NCBI RefSeq assembly: GCF_003265345.1
Contig: NZ_QFWW01000030.1
Location: forward strand, 1-64,000
Source: Lentzea terrae
GTDB lineage: Bacteria > Actinomycetota > Actinomycetes > Mycobacteriales > Pseudonocardiaceae
Direction of reading: 5' to 3'
DNA: 64,000 nucleotides
This document shows, piece by piece, positions 1-8,076 of the stretch (position 1 is its first letter; each line of letters starts with the position of its first letter). The position numbers and the translations under genes were made by a program. The notes under the pieces are model-generated. The model searched no databases. It had not been told where the DNA came from and worked only from the letters and a program-made list of their open reading frames with translations.

Positions 1-96
1 ACTCCTGCCCGGCAACCCACGAACAAGCGTGAGCGGGGCCCCGGCCCGCAACCACTCCACATCAAGCGGTCAGGTCATACCGTCTAGTCGCTGAGT

Positions 97-113
97 GGTG
101 CGCAGGTTGCACC
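97..113. promoter_or_regulatory. inverted repeat ahead of the merR-type gene
   Basis: A GGTGC-N7-GCACC inverted repeat lies 13 bp before the first possible start of the MerR-family gene. MerR proteins usually bind dyad elements in their own promoters, so this is a possible autoregulatory site. No clear -35/-10 pair frames it, so the assignment is weak. Confidence 0.25.
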
Positions 114-125
114 TTCCGCAGCGGC

Positions 126-1046
126 ATGTGGTCCAGTGGACTCATGCACTCGTCGTTCCTGCCGCCGCGCCAGGTCAAGATCGGTGACGCGGCTGCGTTC
201 GCCGGCACCACGCCACGGGCGATCCGCCATTATCACGAGATCGGCCTGCTCCCCGAGCCCGAGCGGGGCGGTGACGACCGCCGCCGCTACGGGTACGAGG
301 ACATGATCCGCCTGCTGTGGATCCGCAAGATGGCCGACGCCGGGATCGCCCTGGACGACATCCGTGACGCCTTCACCACCGGCATGGCTTCCGCCGGTGC
401 GGACAGCGGAGACGGTGTCGCGGGCATCCTGGAGCGGTTGGAGGAAACCCTCGCCGAGCAGGAGGCGGAACTGCGGCGGCAACGGACCGCCGTGCAGCGG
501 ATGCGCACCGAAGGCAGCCGGATGGGCCTGCTCTCCGACTTCGTGACCGAACGCCTCAAGAGCCTGCCAGAAGGCTCCCTGCGCCAGGCGGACCTGGACG
601 ACCTGCTGGTCACCGAGCGGGTTTTCGGCCCGCTCGGCGCGGCCGTGCGGGCCGGCCGCTTCATCACCCTGGCCACGCATCCCGCTCTGCGGGAGGAATC
701 CGACCGCATCGATGCCGCCGAGGAGGCACTCGATGACAGCGTCGCCGTCGATGATCCACGGGTGGCCGAAGTGGCCGCCGAGCGGCACGCCTTCGAATGC
801 GCCCTGCACGCCGTCATCGAGGAGTCCGGCCTGGATGAGGACGACGATGGCCTCTTCGACGCCTGGGACACCTTGCACCCTGTGACCGCCGAGGACGAGG
901 CCGACCTCGGCTCTTGCAGTCGGGAGGCCGGCTCCATGAGCGCGGTCGAAGCCTTCGGCAAGATGCCCTACGACTTCTCCCCAGCCCGCCTGCGCTGCAT
1001 GGAACTGGCCCTGGAGCTGTCCCTCCAGGACTCGCCCGCTACCTGA
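126..1046 (+). CDS. MerR family transcriptional regulator
   Basis: This 306-residue protein has an N-terminal MerR winged helix (about residues 18-85: VKIGDAAAFAGTTPRAIRHY, then EIGLLPEPERGGDDRRRY and a second helix pair). A long Glu/Arg-rich stretch follows (about 105-140, LEETLAEQEAELRRQR), typical of the MerR dimerisation coiled coil. The C-terminal half is an acidic helical effector region with no metal-binding cysteine pattern, so a drug or metabolite sensor is more likely than a metal sensor. An ATG seven codons in (position 144) is an equally good start. The target is unknown; no divergent partner gene is visible in the 125 bases upstream. It ends 9 bp from the end of the convergent S41 peptidase gene. 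Confidence 0.85.
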   Translation: MWSSGLMHSSFLPPRQVKIGDAAAFAGTTPRAIRHYHEIGLLPEPERGGDDRRRYGYEDMIRLLWIRKMADAGIALDDIRDAFTTGMASAGADSGDGVAGILERLEETLAEQEAELRRQRTAVQRMRTEGSRMGLLSDFVTERLKSLPEGSLRQADLDDLLVTERVFGPLGAAVRAGRFITLATHPALREESDRIDAAEEALDDSVAVDDPRVAEVAAERHAFECALHAVIEESGLDEDDDGLFDAWDTLHPVTAEDEADLGSCSREAGSMSAVEAFGKMPYDFSPARLRCMELALELSLQDSPAT

Positions 1047-1054
1047 ACCACGGC

Positions 1055-1945
1055 CTAGCCGCCGAGGTTCGAGGTCGCCTTCTCGTAGGCGACGTCGAAC
1101 GCCTCGTCCGCGGGCACCTCGATGTGCGGGACGACGCCGACGCCCTCCCAGTTGGTGCCGGAGATCGGGTTGATCGCGCGGCCGTTGGGGATCGACGACT
1201 TGAGGTGCGGGCCGACCCGGTAGCGCTCGCCGGGGTGGGCGCCGCCCTTCGTGGTCTCGCCGATCAGCGTGGCGCGCTTGTTCTGCTGCAGGTTGTAGCT
1301 CAGCTCCTCCGCGCCGGAGAACGTGCGGCCACTGGTGAGGACGTAGACCGGCTTCTGGCCGCCGAAGCGCGGGCCCGGCACGTGCGGCAACGTCCAGTAC
1401 TGCTGGGTGGAGTCGTCCGGGCGGTTGTAGATGTCGTTGAGGTGCACCGGTTCGTCGAACAGGTAGGTGCAGATGAGGGCGACCGTGTGCGGGTCGCCGC
1501 CGCCGTTCTTGCGCAGGTCGATGATCAACGCGTCGGTGTGCGCGAGGAGGTTCATGGCCGCGGTGATGGCGGGCGTGGCGACGTCGGCGTCGTGCAGCAG
1601 GCTGAGCTCCAGCAGGCCGATGTTGCCTTCCAGGCGCTCGATCTTCCTGATGCCGAACGCGTCGAGCTCGGCTTCCTTCCGGTAGGCGACCGGGTCCCAG
1701 GCCGTCTCCTGGCCGTTCTCGGGGACCTCGTTCTCGCTGTAGAGCAGGCGAAGGTGCTTGTCGCCGTTGACCGACTGCAGGTCCTTCGTGACGCGGGCCG
1801 CGAACTCCTCGTCGTCGACGGCGTCGGCGTACGCGCCCTGAGCCAGCCGGGTGCCCAGGACGTTCGCGATCTCGTTGGCCGTGTCCGGGAAGACGTAGTA
1901 GGAGGCGAGCTGGGAGCACAGGAGTTCGATCTCTGGTTCGCGCAC
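1055..1945 (-). CDS. S41 family peptidase (tail-specific/IRBP type)
   Basis: This is a 296-residue serine peptidase of family S41. The N-terminal helical region (about 1-90, beginning EIELLCSQLASYYVFPD) matches the Peptidase_S41_N/IRBP arrangement. The catalytic TSPc domain follows, with ALIIDLRKNGGGDPHTV and the nucleophile motif TSGRTFSGAEE (Ser of FSGAEE). GETTKGGAHPG lies downstream. There is no PDZ domain and no signal peptide, so it resembles the short cytoplasmic IRBP-like S41 enzymes found in actinomycetes rather than periplasmic CtpA. The substrate is unknown. It converges with the MerR gene and is divergent from the P450 gene, 47 bp away. Confidence 0.85.
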   Translation of the reverse strand: MREPEIELLCSQLASYYVFPDTANEIANVLGTRLAQGAYADAVDDEEFAARVTKDLQSVNGDKHLRLLYSENEVPENGQETAWDPVAYRKEAELDAFGIRKIERLEGNIGLLELSLLHDADVATPAITAAMNLLAHTDALIIDLRKNGGGDPHTVALICTYLFDEPVHLNDIYNRPDDSTQQYWTLPHVPGPRFGGQKPVYVLTSGRTFSGAEELSYNLQQNKRATLIGETTKGGAHPGERYRVGPHLKSSIPNGRAINPISGTNWEGVGVVPHIEVPADEAFDVAYEKATSNLGG

Positions 1946-1992
1946 CGGCCCACGATACGAGACGCTGGGCGAACCGCTGGCGGATTTTCGGC

Positions 1993-3144
1993 GTGGTTGT
2001 TGGTGTGCATCCCGACTGGCAGTTCGACCACATCGACCCGTTGCTGGCCAACCCGTTGAACGAGGTGCTGGCCGACCTGCGCGCGCAGTGCCCTGTCGTG
2101 CATTCCACTCAGCACGGCGGGTTCACGGCCGCGCTCACCTACGACTCGATCAAGCAGATTCTGGGCGACCACACCACTTACAGCTCGACCGACGGCATCG
2201 CGATCCCGCGGCTCACGATGACCGGCAAGCCGCCGGTCGACTTCGACCCGCCGCTGCACACGATGTACCGCAAGATCCTGCAGCGGCACTTCACCCGTGC
2301 CGCGGTGGCGCAGTACGACGACACGTTGCGCACGCTGGTCCGGCACCGGATCAAGGAGTTGCTCGCTCGCGGCGAGGCCGACCTGGTGCCGGAGCTCGCG
2401 CACTACCTGCCGCCGGCCGCAATCGCGTTGATCCTCGGCATGCCGGCCGAGGACGGCTCGCGGTTTCTCGGGTGGGTGGACCGGCTGTTCCTCGCTGCCC
2501 GCACCGGGAATCGGGAGGACGGCGACCGCGCGTTGGGTGAGTTTCGCGCGTACATCGCTGATCAACTGGACCGGCAGCGCGCGGCCGGGGCGGACACGGT
2601 GGCCCTGGCGATCGCGGACGGGACCGTCGACGGGCGACCGCTGACGGCGGAAGAGCAGATCGGGATGTTCGTGTTCCTGATCATCGCCGGGCACGAGACG
2701 ACCGTGCACGGGCTGAGCGCGATGCTCTACTTCCTGGCTGCCGTGGACGGGTTGCGGGAGCAGATTCTGGCCTCGCCGTCCCTGATTCCGCGGATGGTCG
2801 ACGAGTGCCTGCGCATCGAGTCGCCGGTGGTGGGGATCGCGCGGACCCGCCGGCCCGATGGCCGGCGGGTTCTCGCGGTGCTGAACGCGGCCAACCACGA
2901 TCCGGCGGTGTTCTCGCAGCCGACCGAGTTCAACTGCTCACGCGACCGCAATCCGCATCTGGCGTTCGGGTACGGCGTGCACCGGTGCGTGGGCGAGCAC
3001 CTCGCGTTGCTGGAGATGCGGATCGTGGCCGAGGAGGTGCTCAGCCTGCTGCCGGACTACCGGTTCCCGCCCGACTTCAGTCCACAGTGGAGCGGCGGGA
3101 AGATGACCAGGGGGATCGAGTCACTTCCCGTTCAGCTGCGCTGA
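1993..3144 (+). CDS. cytochrome P450, internally shortened
   Basis: A haem monooxygenase of 383 residues starting at GTG. The I-helix oxygen-binding motif AGHETT, the K-helix ExxR (ECLR), the ANHDP loop and the haem-ligand motif FGYGVHRCVGEHLA (Cys ligand) are all present in the right order. The segment between ExxR and ANHDP is about 11 residues shorter than in ordinary bacterial CYPs: the strand pair that normally reads like DVELGG..IPAG is reduced to RRPDGRR. That shortening coincides with a perfect 11-bp hairpin in the DNA. The reading frame is intact, so the protein may be made, but substrate-pocket architecture should be altered. No ferredoxin or reductase gene is adjacent. Substrate unknown. 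Confidence 0.88.
   Translation: MVVGVHPDWQFDHIDPLLANPLNEVLADLRAQCPVVHSTQHGGFTAALTYDSIKQILGDHTTYSSTDGIAIPRLTMTGKPPVDFDPPLHTMYRKILQRHFTRAAVAQYDDTLRTLVRHRIKELLARGEADLVPELAHYLPPAAIALILGMPAEDGSRFLGWVDRLFLAARTGNREDGDRALGEFRAYIADQLDRQRAAGADTVALAIADGTVDGRPLTAEEQIGMFVFLIIAGHETTVHGLSAMLYFLAAVDGLREQILASPSLIPRMVDECLRIESPVVGIARTRRPDGRRVLAVLNAANHDPAVFSQPTEFNCSRDRNPHLAFGYGVHRCVGEHLALLEMRIVAEEVLSLLPDYRFPPDFSPQWSGGKMTRGIESLPVQLR
2845..2870. repeat. perfect 11-bp inverted repeat inside the P450 gene
   Basis: Arms ACCCGCCGGCC and GGCCGGCGGGT flank the 4-nt loop CGAT. The hairpin falls exactly at the codons where the P450 core is shorter than its family, between the ExxR helix and the ANHDP loop. It is therefore a plausible scar of slippage or hairpin-mediated deletion. 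Confidence 0.7.
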
Positions 3145-3971
3145 TCGCGTGCCGAGGCGTAGAGGCAGACCGCGGCGGCCGTCGCGAGGTTGAGGCTCTC
3201 GGCGGCTCCGTACAGCGGCACCTTCAGCGAGGTGTCGAGCTCGGCGACGACGTCGTCGGGCAGGCCGTGGGCCTCGCTGCCGAACACCCACGCGGTGGGC
3301 TGCTTCAACTCGCCCTTCACCGATGCCTCGACGAGGTCGTGCTCGGCGTAGCCGTCGGCGGCGACGAGCTTCAGGCCCGCGTTGCGGCAGGCGGCGAAAA
3401 CCTCTGCGGCAGCACGGGAACGCGCGATCGGCAGGTGGAAGAGCGAGCCCGTGGAGGCGCGCACGCACTTGCCGTTGTGCGGGTCGACCGTGTCGCCGGC
3501 GAAGATCACCGCGTCGGCACCGGCGGCGTCGGCCACGCGCGTGACGGTGCCCGCGTTGCCCGGGTCCGAGACGCCGTAGAGCACGGCGACGAGCTTCGGG
3601 GTGCCTTGCAGCGCCTGGTCGAGCGGCTGCGGCACGGCGTCGCAGACGGCGATGAGGCCTTGCGGCGTCACGGTTTCCGACAGCGACGCGGCGGCCTTGT
3701 CGGTGACCTCGCTGATCCGGATGCCGTTGTCCGTGGCGGTCTGGAGCAGCTCGGCGTTGCGTTCCGCTGCCTCCGCCGTCACGAACAGCTCGTGCGTCGT
3801 GCCGTACCGCAGGGCTTCCCGGACGGCCTGGGCTCCCTCGACGAGGAAGCGGCCTGCCTTGTCACGGCCCTGGCGGCGGGTCAGGTGCCGAGCAGCAACG
3901 ACCCGAGGAGTCCGTTCGGTGAACGGAGCTGCCTCGGGTCGGCTACCTGCTCGGTGAGCGTGCTGACTCAG
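3132..3971 (-). CDS. TrmH/SpoU family RNA 2'-O-methyltransferase
   Basis: A SPOUT-class RNA methyltransferase using SAM, probably acting on rRNA or tRNA. The N-terminal substrate-binding part ([35 protein letters not shown]) is followed by the SpoU domain motifs [34 protein letters not shown] and [18 protein letters not shown], which form the knotted SAM site. The frame has no ATG, GTG or TTG between rplT and the conserved N-terminus. The best candidate start is CTG at 3971, overlapping the rplT stop as CTGA, giving 279 residues. This suggests translational coupling behind rplT in the infC operon. A strong hairpin overlaps its first codons. Start position is uncertain; the family call is firm. 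Confidence 0.85.
   Translation of the reverse strand: MSQHAHRAGSRPEAAPFTERTPRVVAARHLTRRQGRDKAGRFLVEGAQAVREALRYGTTHELFVTAEAAERNAELLQTATDNGIRISEVTDKAAASLSETVTPQGLIAVCDAVPQPLDQALQGTPKLVAVLYGVSDPGNAGTVTRVADAAGADAVIFAGDTVDPHNGKCVRASTGSLFHLPIARSRAAAEVFAACRNAGLKLVAADGYAEHDLVEASVKGELKQPTAWVFGSEAHGLPDDVVAELDTSLKVPLYGAAESLNLATAAAVCLYASARDQRS
3900..3940 (-). terminator. nested hairpin just after rplT, within the start of the methyltransferase frame
   Basis: GACCCGAGG pairs with CCTCGGGTC, and inside it TCCGTTC pairs with GAACGGA across a 3-nt loop. On the minus strand it begins about 28 nt after the rplT stop. There is no U-tract, so it may act as a partial terminator, an mRNA-processing or stabilising element, or an attenuator for the downstream methyltransferase, whose early codons it occupies. 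Confidence 0.5.
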
Positions 3972-4357
3972 GCCTGGTCCCCGGCCGGAGCGTTCACGTC
4001 GGCCGGGAGCGCCTTGCGGGCGATCTCGACGAGGGCCGTGAAGGCCGTGGCGTCGGTGACGGCGAGGTCCGCGAGGATCTTGCGGTCGACCTCGACGCCG
4101 CCCAGGCGCAGACCCTGGATCAGGCGGTTGTAGGTCATGCCGTTCGCGCGGGCAGCGGCGTTGATGCGCTGGATCCACAGCTTGCGGAAGTCGCCCTTGC
4201 GCGCACGGCGGTCGCGGTATGCGTAGTTGAGCGAGTGGAGCACCTGCTCCTTGGCCTTGCGGTACAGCCTCGAGCGCTGGCCGCGGTAACCGCTGGCGAG
4301 CTCAAGGGTGGTACGGCGCTTCTTCTGGGCGTTCACAGCCCGCTTGACGCGTGCCAC
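3968..4357 (-). CDS. rplT: 50S ribosomal protein L20
   Basis: This 129-residue protein matches L20 throughout: [29 protein letters not shown], then [44 protein letters not shown]. It binds 23S rRNA early in large-subunit assembly. It is the third gene of the conserved infC-rpmI-rplT operon, 74 bp after rpmI. The acidic C-terminal tail (residues 115-129) is typical of actinobacterial L20. Its stop codon overlaps the proposed CTG start of the TrmH-type gene. Confidence 0.98.
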   Translation of the reverse strand: MARVKRAVNAQKKRRTTLELASGYRGQRSRLYRKAKEQVLHSLNYAYRDRRARKGDFRKLWIQRINAAARANGMTYNRLIQGLRLGGVEVDRKILADLAVTDATAFTALVEIARKALPADVNAPAGDQA

Positions 4358-4431
4358 GGGTCCATCCTGTCGATCTCATGGGAAGCCGGGTCGGGGCCGG
4401 CTTCCGAATTAGCTAGGGGATTCGAAGCGGG

Positions 4432-4626
4432 TCAGAGACCGAGCAGCTTCTTGATGCGCGGGGCGTCGTTCTCCGACACGACCGCGGTGCCGCTCATGCG
4501 ACGCGTCACCTTGCTGGACTTCTTCTCCAGGATGTGGCGCTTGCCGGCCTTCTCCCGGAGGATCTTGCCGCTGCCGGTGACCTTGAACCGCTTCGAGGTC
4601 CCGCTGTGCGTCTTGTTCTTCGGCAT
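4432..4626 (-). CDS. rpmI: 50S ribosomal protein L35
   Basis: A 64-residue basic protein with the L35 signature [21 protein letters not shown] and a C-terminus ending in KKLLGL. It is a structural component of the large ribosomal subunit. It lies 50 bp after infC and 74 bp before rplT in the standard order, so all three are probably co-transcribed from the promoter and leader upstream of infC. Confidence 0.97.
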   Translation of the reverse strand: MPKNKTHSGTSKRFKVTGSGKILREKAGKRHILEKKSSKVTRRMSGTAVVSENDAPRIKKLLGL

Positions 4627-4676
4627 TTCCGTCCTCGTCTCGTGCTACCCACCGGGTCGGGGGCGGCCATGCGTCC

Positions 4677-5291
4677 TTATTCGGTGGCGTCGGTGGCTTC
4701 GTCGGTGTCGACGACGCCGTCCTGCTCCTGCTTGACCGGACGCGGCTTGATGTTCTTGTGCGGCGCCAACACCATGATCATGTTGCGACCGTCCTGCTTC
4801 GGGTTGGACTCGACGAAGCCCAGCTCCGCGACGTCCTCCGCCAGCTTCTGCAGCAACCGGTAGCCGAGCTCGGGGCGCGACTGCTCTCGACCGCGGAACA
4901 TGATGGTCACCTTGACCTTGTTCCCGTGCGAGAGGAAGCGGGCCACGTGGCCCTTCTTCGTCTGGTAGTCGTGCGGGTCGATCTTCGGCCGGAGCTTCTG
5001 CTCCTTGATCACGGTCAGCTGCTGGTTCCGACGAGACTCGCGAGCCTTCTGCGCCGTCTCGTACTTGAACTTGCCGTAGTCCATGAGCTTGCAGACCGGC
5101 GGTCGAGCCTGCGCGGCGACCTCGACGAGGTCCAGATCCGCTTCTTGCGCGAGTCGGAGCGCGTCCTCGATGCGAACGATCCCGACCTGCTCGCCGTTCG
5201 GCCCGACCAGACGGACCTCAGGCACGCGGATGCGGTCGTTGATGCGCGGCTCGGTGCTCACAGGAGCACCTCGGTTCGAGGGACTTGTCAT
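4677..5291 (-). CDS. infC: translation initiation factor IF-3
   Basis: IF-3 binds the 30S subunit and controls initiator tRNA and start-codon selection. The N-domain ([23 protein letters not shown]), the linker ([15 protein letters not shown]) and the C-domain ([56 protein letters not shown]) are complete. A charged actinobacterial tail follows. Two starts are plausible: ATG at 5291 (SD AAAGGA about 5 nt upstream) and GTG at 5261 (GAGG 7 nt upstream), the latter giving the shorter STEPRIND N-terminus usual in the family. It heads the infC-rpmI-rplT operon and has a leader of roughly 200 nt with an attenuator-like hairpin. Confidence 0.97.
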   Translation of the reverse strand: MTSPSNRGAPVSTEPRINDRIRVPEVRLVGPNGEQVGIVRIEDALRLAQEADLDLVEVAAQARPPVCKLMDYGKFKYETAQKARESRRNQQLTVIKEQKLRPKIDPHDYQTKKGHVARFLSHGNKVKVTIMFRGREQSRPELGYRLLQKLAEDVAELGFVESNPKQDGRNMIMVLAPHKNIKPRPVKQEQDGVVDTDEATDATE

Positions 5292-5328
5292 TCACGTCCT
5301 TTAAGACTCGTTTGCGCCAAAGACAAGA

Positions 5329-5356
5329 GCCCCGTCGTCGATGTCGACGACAGGGC
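5329..5356 (-). promoter_or_regulatory. attenuator-like hairpin in the infC leader
   Basis: In the 5' leader of infC the arms GTCGTCGA/TCGACGAC, extended by GCCC/GGGC after one mismatch, form a 12-pair stem. On the minus strand it is followed by CTCTTGTCTTT, a moderately U-rich run. This is the layout of an intrinsic terminator or attenuator about 40 nt before the infC start. Autogenous control of infC/L20 operons through structured leaders is known in other bacteria; the control signal here is not identified. Confidence 0.5.
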
Positions 5357-5511
5357 CCGCTTCCGACCGATCACAAACCTGTACCGTCGGGCACCCGTGT
5401 GCCCTGGCGTTCAGGAGGACCGGACCCGGCCACCTCAAGAAGCGGTGATCGCGGGTGGGAGCGGGGCTCCACTTGCCGCTCTCGCACTAACGAGAGCTGG
5501 TCGCGTCCGAA

Positions 5512-5534
5512 ATAGTAGCAGACGCTCTTGTCAA
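5512..5534 (-). promoter_or_regulatory. candidate infC operon promoter region
   Basis: A perfect -35 hexamer TTGACA sits at 5534-5529 on the minus strand. A TACTAT hexamer follows but only 11 bp downstream, so the real -10 is unclear. The position implies a leader of about 200 nt that contains the hairpin at 5329-5356. The DUF1844 gene starts 38 bp away on the other strand. Confidence 0.3.
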
Positions 5535-5571
5535 CCCCCGAATCGCGGGCCCGTGGCGTCGGCTTGCTTGA

Positions 5572-5922
5572 ATGTCGGGCGTGACTGAGCCGCTAGAAGA
5601 CAGTGTCCGCGACCTGGGCGAGGTGCCCAGCATCGAGGTGATCAGCCGGGCGGCCGTGATGCTGCTGTCCGCCGCCGCCGAGCGCCTGGGCCTCGCCGAC
5701 CCGGACCCGGACAACTCCCCGCGCCGCGACCTGGACGAGGCCCGCCGCCTGATCACGGCCCTGGCCGGCCTGATCACCGCTTCGGGTGAGTACCTCGGCC
5801 CGCACGCCGCGCCGCTGAAGGACGGCCTGCAGTCCGTGCAGCGCGCGTTCCGCGAGGCCTCGGTCGTGCCGGACGAGCCGGGCCAGGGTCCGGGCGAGAA
5901 GTACACCGGCCCGGTCTACTAG
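5572..5922 (+). CDS. DUF1844 domain-containing protein
   Basis: A 116-residue protein of the DUF1844 family: SIEVISRAAVMLLSAAAERLGL, then DLDEARRLITALAGLITASGEYLGPHAAPLKDGLQSVQRAFREA. It is all-helical, with no signal peptide or transmembrane segment, and has an acidic, Pro/Gly-rich tail. Its biochemical role is unknown. It is divergent from infC, an arrangement common in actinobacteria, which suggests a link with translation or growth that rests on context only. The start at ATG 5572 places it 37 bp from the TTGACA box of infC. Confidence 0.85.
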   Translation: MSGVTEPLEDSVRDLGEVPSIEVISRAAVMLLSAAAERLGLADPDPDNSPRRDLDEARRLITALAGLITASGEYLGPHAAPLKDGLQSVQRAFREASVVPDEPGQGPGEKYTGPVY

Positions 5923-6082
5923 CCGTTCGGGTCGCGGTCCCCGGCAGGCGGGGACCGCTGGCCCACGTCCCACCTCGGCGATCGAGAGCTCGAGCACACC
6001 GCGGCACGCCCCCGCCAGTGGCCTTCCGCACTGCCGATCCAGCGGTCACACGGCCCGTCCAGCAGCGCCGCCTGCCGCTCCA

Positions 6083-6739
6083 CTACTGGTCTGCTCGCAC
6101 CACGACGGGCTCCCACGGCTCGGCCCTGATCTGGAACACCGCGCTGGCCCGCTGACCGGTCGCCGCCCGGAACGTGATGGCACTGCCGTTGTAGAGCGGT
6201 CCCACGTCCAGGTGCTCGGCCGGCGGCTCGTCGCGCTGGGACAACCCGAGCACCCTGCTGCCCGGCACCACCGACACCGTGAGCTGCTCGATGACCGCGG
6301 GCCCGCCGAAGTAGCTGAGCCGGAACTCGTCGGGCGCGCCGGGCGTGATGGCGAAGGTCGGCATGCCTCTTCTCTGCCGTTCCACAGCGAGGCTTTCCGT
6401 CAGCTCGTTGACCTGCTGCGTGGCTTGCTGAGCTGTGAGTTGCGCCTCGTCAGCCAGCATCCTCGACGCTTCCGCCGCCTGCTGGGCCTGCTCGGCGGCC
6501 TTCCTGCCGTCGTCCGCCGCCTTCTTGGCCTCGTCGAGCGCCGTCTTGGCCTGCAGGGCACTCGACGCGGCCTGCTCGACGGCCCTCCGCGCGGCCTGCG
6601 CCTCGTCCTGGGCTCTGCCGGCCGCCTCCAGCGAGCTGCTGGCGGCCGCCTGGGCGTTCTTCGCCTCGCGCGCCTGCCACAGCGCCACTGCCAGCGAGCA
6701 CATCGCCACGACGGCGGCGATCACCGAGAGCGCGATCAT
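6083..6739 (-). CDS. membrane-anchored coiled-coil protein, unknown function
   Basis: The 218-residue product starts with a single transmembrane helix (MIALSVIAAVVAMCSLAVAL). An Ala/Glu/Gln-rich coiled coil of about 100 residues follows (residues 22-125, heptad-like AEAxxAARRAVEQAA runs). A compact beta-type C-terminal domain (TFAITPGAPDEFRLSYFGGPAVI..) ends the protein. The same architecture (one TM, coiled coil, small beta domain) is seen in uncharacterised actinomycete proteins. It overlaps the upstream membrane gene by 4 bp (ATGA), so the two are translationally coupled and probably work together. The high Ala content can mimic apolipoprotein-like repeats, so homology by composition should be discounted. 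Confidence 0.7.
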   Translation of the reverse strand: MIALSVIAAVVAMCSLAVALWQAREAKNAQAAASSSLEAAGRAQDEAQAARRAVEQAASSALQAKTALDEAKKAADDGRKAAEQAQQAAEASRMLADEAQLTAQQATQQVNELTESLAVERQRRGMPTFAITPGAPDEFRLSYFGGPAVIEQLTVSVVPGSRVLGLSQRDEPPAEHLDVGPLYNGSAITFRAATGQRASAVFQIRAEPWEPVVVRADQ

Positions 6740-7326
6740 GCCCGCACCCCCAGCGCCGCGAGCTGCCTGCGGGCCAGCTCCTCGATGGTGTCGGTGTCCC
6801 CTGTGCGCCACTTCGCGGCCGGGTCGTGCGGGAACCTGGCGAGTTCCTTCGGCTTCAGGCTGGTAAGCGCTCTCAGGGCGAGCAGGTCCGGCATGTCCCT
6901 GAGCTTGGCGGTGTCGGCTGCCTTGAAGGCGTAGCGGAGCCGCAGCGGCAGCCAGGTGATGAGGAGGAACAGGACCGGCACCACGATGAGAGCGGTTGCC
7001 AGCCAGAACGCGGTGTCCTCGACCACGCCGATCTGGGTGTTGCCGACCCCGATGAGGGTCTCGCCGGCCTTGGTCCCGTTGCCCAGCGCCCCGGACAGGT
7101 CGTCCCCGACGAACGGCACCCCCTTGGCCTTGCTGGCGGCGTTGGTGAAGACGTCGCGGATGTCGCCGCCCGCGTTGACCAGCCCGCTTCCCGGAGCTCT
7201 CAGCTCGAGCACCCAGTCGTGGGCGGTGGTGGCCACCCAGATCCAGAGCGCGACCCACCCGGCGGCGAGGAGGTCGGCGATCAGCTGACGCGTGAGCCTG
7301 ACAGGTCTGTCCGCGTACCACTTCAT
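6736..7326 (-). CDS. predicted membrane protein, unknown function
   Basis: This 196-residue protein has a first membrane segment at about 19-36 (LLAAGWVALWIWVATTA) and a second at about 108-131 (WLATALIVVPVLFLLITWLPL). They are separated by a roughly 70-residue loop rich in Gly and Asp. A cytoplasmic tail follows, containing DLLALRALTSLKPKELARF and an Arg-rich helix. The two-TM layout with a large loop and basic tail recalls other uncharacterised actinobacterial transmembrane proteins. It is first in a two-gene unit with the coiled-coil protein (ATGA overlap). No enzyme motif is visible. Confidence 0.72.
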   Translation of the reverse strand: MKWYADRPVRLTRQLIADLLAAGWVALWIWVATTAHDWVLELRAPGSGLVNAGGDIRDVFTNAASKAKGVPFVGDDLSGALGNGTKAGETLIGVGNTQIGVVEDTAFWLATALIVVPVLFLLITWLPLRLRYAFKAADTAKLRDMPDLLALRALTSLKPKELARFPHDPAAKWRTGDTDTIEELARRQLAALGVRA

Positions 7327-7386
7327 GTGCGGATGGTTTCACAAACAACAACCACGGGTTCGCTGTCGTCCGTACAGCACAACGCA

Positions 7387-7968
7387 CTACGCCGTGGTGA
7401 TGAGTTTCGCCCAGTGCTCGCCGTGCCGCTGCCCGATCCAGTCGCCGTACAGCAACGCCCACCGGCGACTCGGCTGCCCCCAGAACTCGTTGACCTTCCG
7501 CACCGCCTCCACACGCGACAGGCCCTGACGTTCCAGCGTTTCCGCGGTGTCGGCCATGACCTTCTCGTGCTCGTCGTTGGAGGCGTACAGGAAGTCGGCC
7601 GGCTCGGTGCTCAGCAGCATCAGCGGCTGTTCGTTGTTCTCGAAGTCGTGCAGGCCGGGCGCGGTCGTCCACAGGCTGACGTGCGTGGTCACCGGAATGG
7701 CGTCGTCGAACGGCTCGGAGATGGCGAACAGCGCGGTGACCGGCCGGTCGGCGGCGCGCAGGCACGTCCTCGCGTAGGCCAGGGACACCGCGAGCAGTTC
7801 GGTCAGTTCGTCCTGGCGCGGGATCTCCAGGCTGTGCAGTGGGCCGCCGTCGGACTCGGTCCATCCGTTCGCGACCGTCTCGGCGAGGGCTGCCGGCAGC
7901 GGCACGTCGCCGGGCCTGATCGCGTGCAACGCCGCCCGCATGCGGACGTTGGCCTTCTCCGATATCAA
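7387..7968 (-). CDS. hypothetical protein at the end of the ridA operon
   Basis: I do not recognise this family. The open frame reaches 8058, but the best initiation site is TTG at 7968, which has GGGAGG 5 nt upstream and removes a low-quality N-terminal stretch. The resulting protein has 193 residues and is soluble and acidic, with conserved-looking segments PVTALFAISEPFDDAIPVTT, LSTEPADFLYASNDEHEKVM and EFWGQPSRRWALLYGDW. No signal peptide, metal site or nucleotide motif is apparent. It lies downstream of kdgK-iclR-ridA on the same strand, after about 108 bp, so it may be co-transcribed or independent. Confidence 0.6.
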   Translation of the reverse strand: MISEKANVRMRAALHAIRPGDVPLPAALAETVANGWTESDGGPLHSLEIPRQDELTELLAVSLAYARTCLRAADRPVTALFAISEPFDDAIPVTTHVSLWTTAPGLHDFENNEQPLMLLSTEPADFLYASNDEHEKVMADTAETLERQGLSRVEAVRKVNEFWGQPSRRWALLYGDWIGQRHGEHWAKLITTA

Positions 7969-8076
7969 GCTCGCCTCCCACGGCCAGGGGCGCGCCTCCG
8001 CACGGAAGCACGCCCCAGCAAAGCACCTGCCGATCACAGTCCGCTCGGTGAGTTCCACCCAGCAGACCGGAACCGG

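Noticed and set aside
1-125. tRNA or small RNA gene at the left edge
   Set aside because: No cloverleaf or conserved T-arm GTTCGA-type sequence was found; only a weak inverted repeat is present.
84-2108. A 674-residue minus-strand frame across the MerR and S41 region
   Set aside because: It overlaps two well-supported genes, is Arg/Gly/Pro-rich and matches no family; it is a GC-driven shadow frame.
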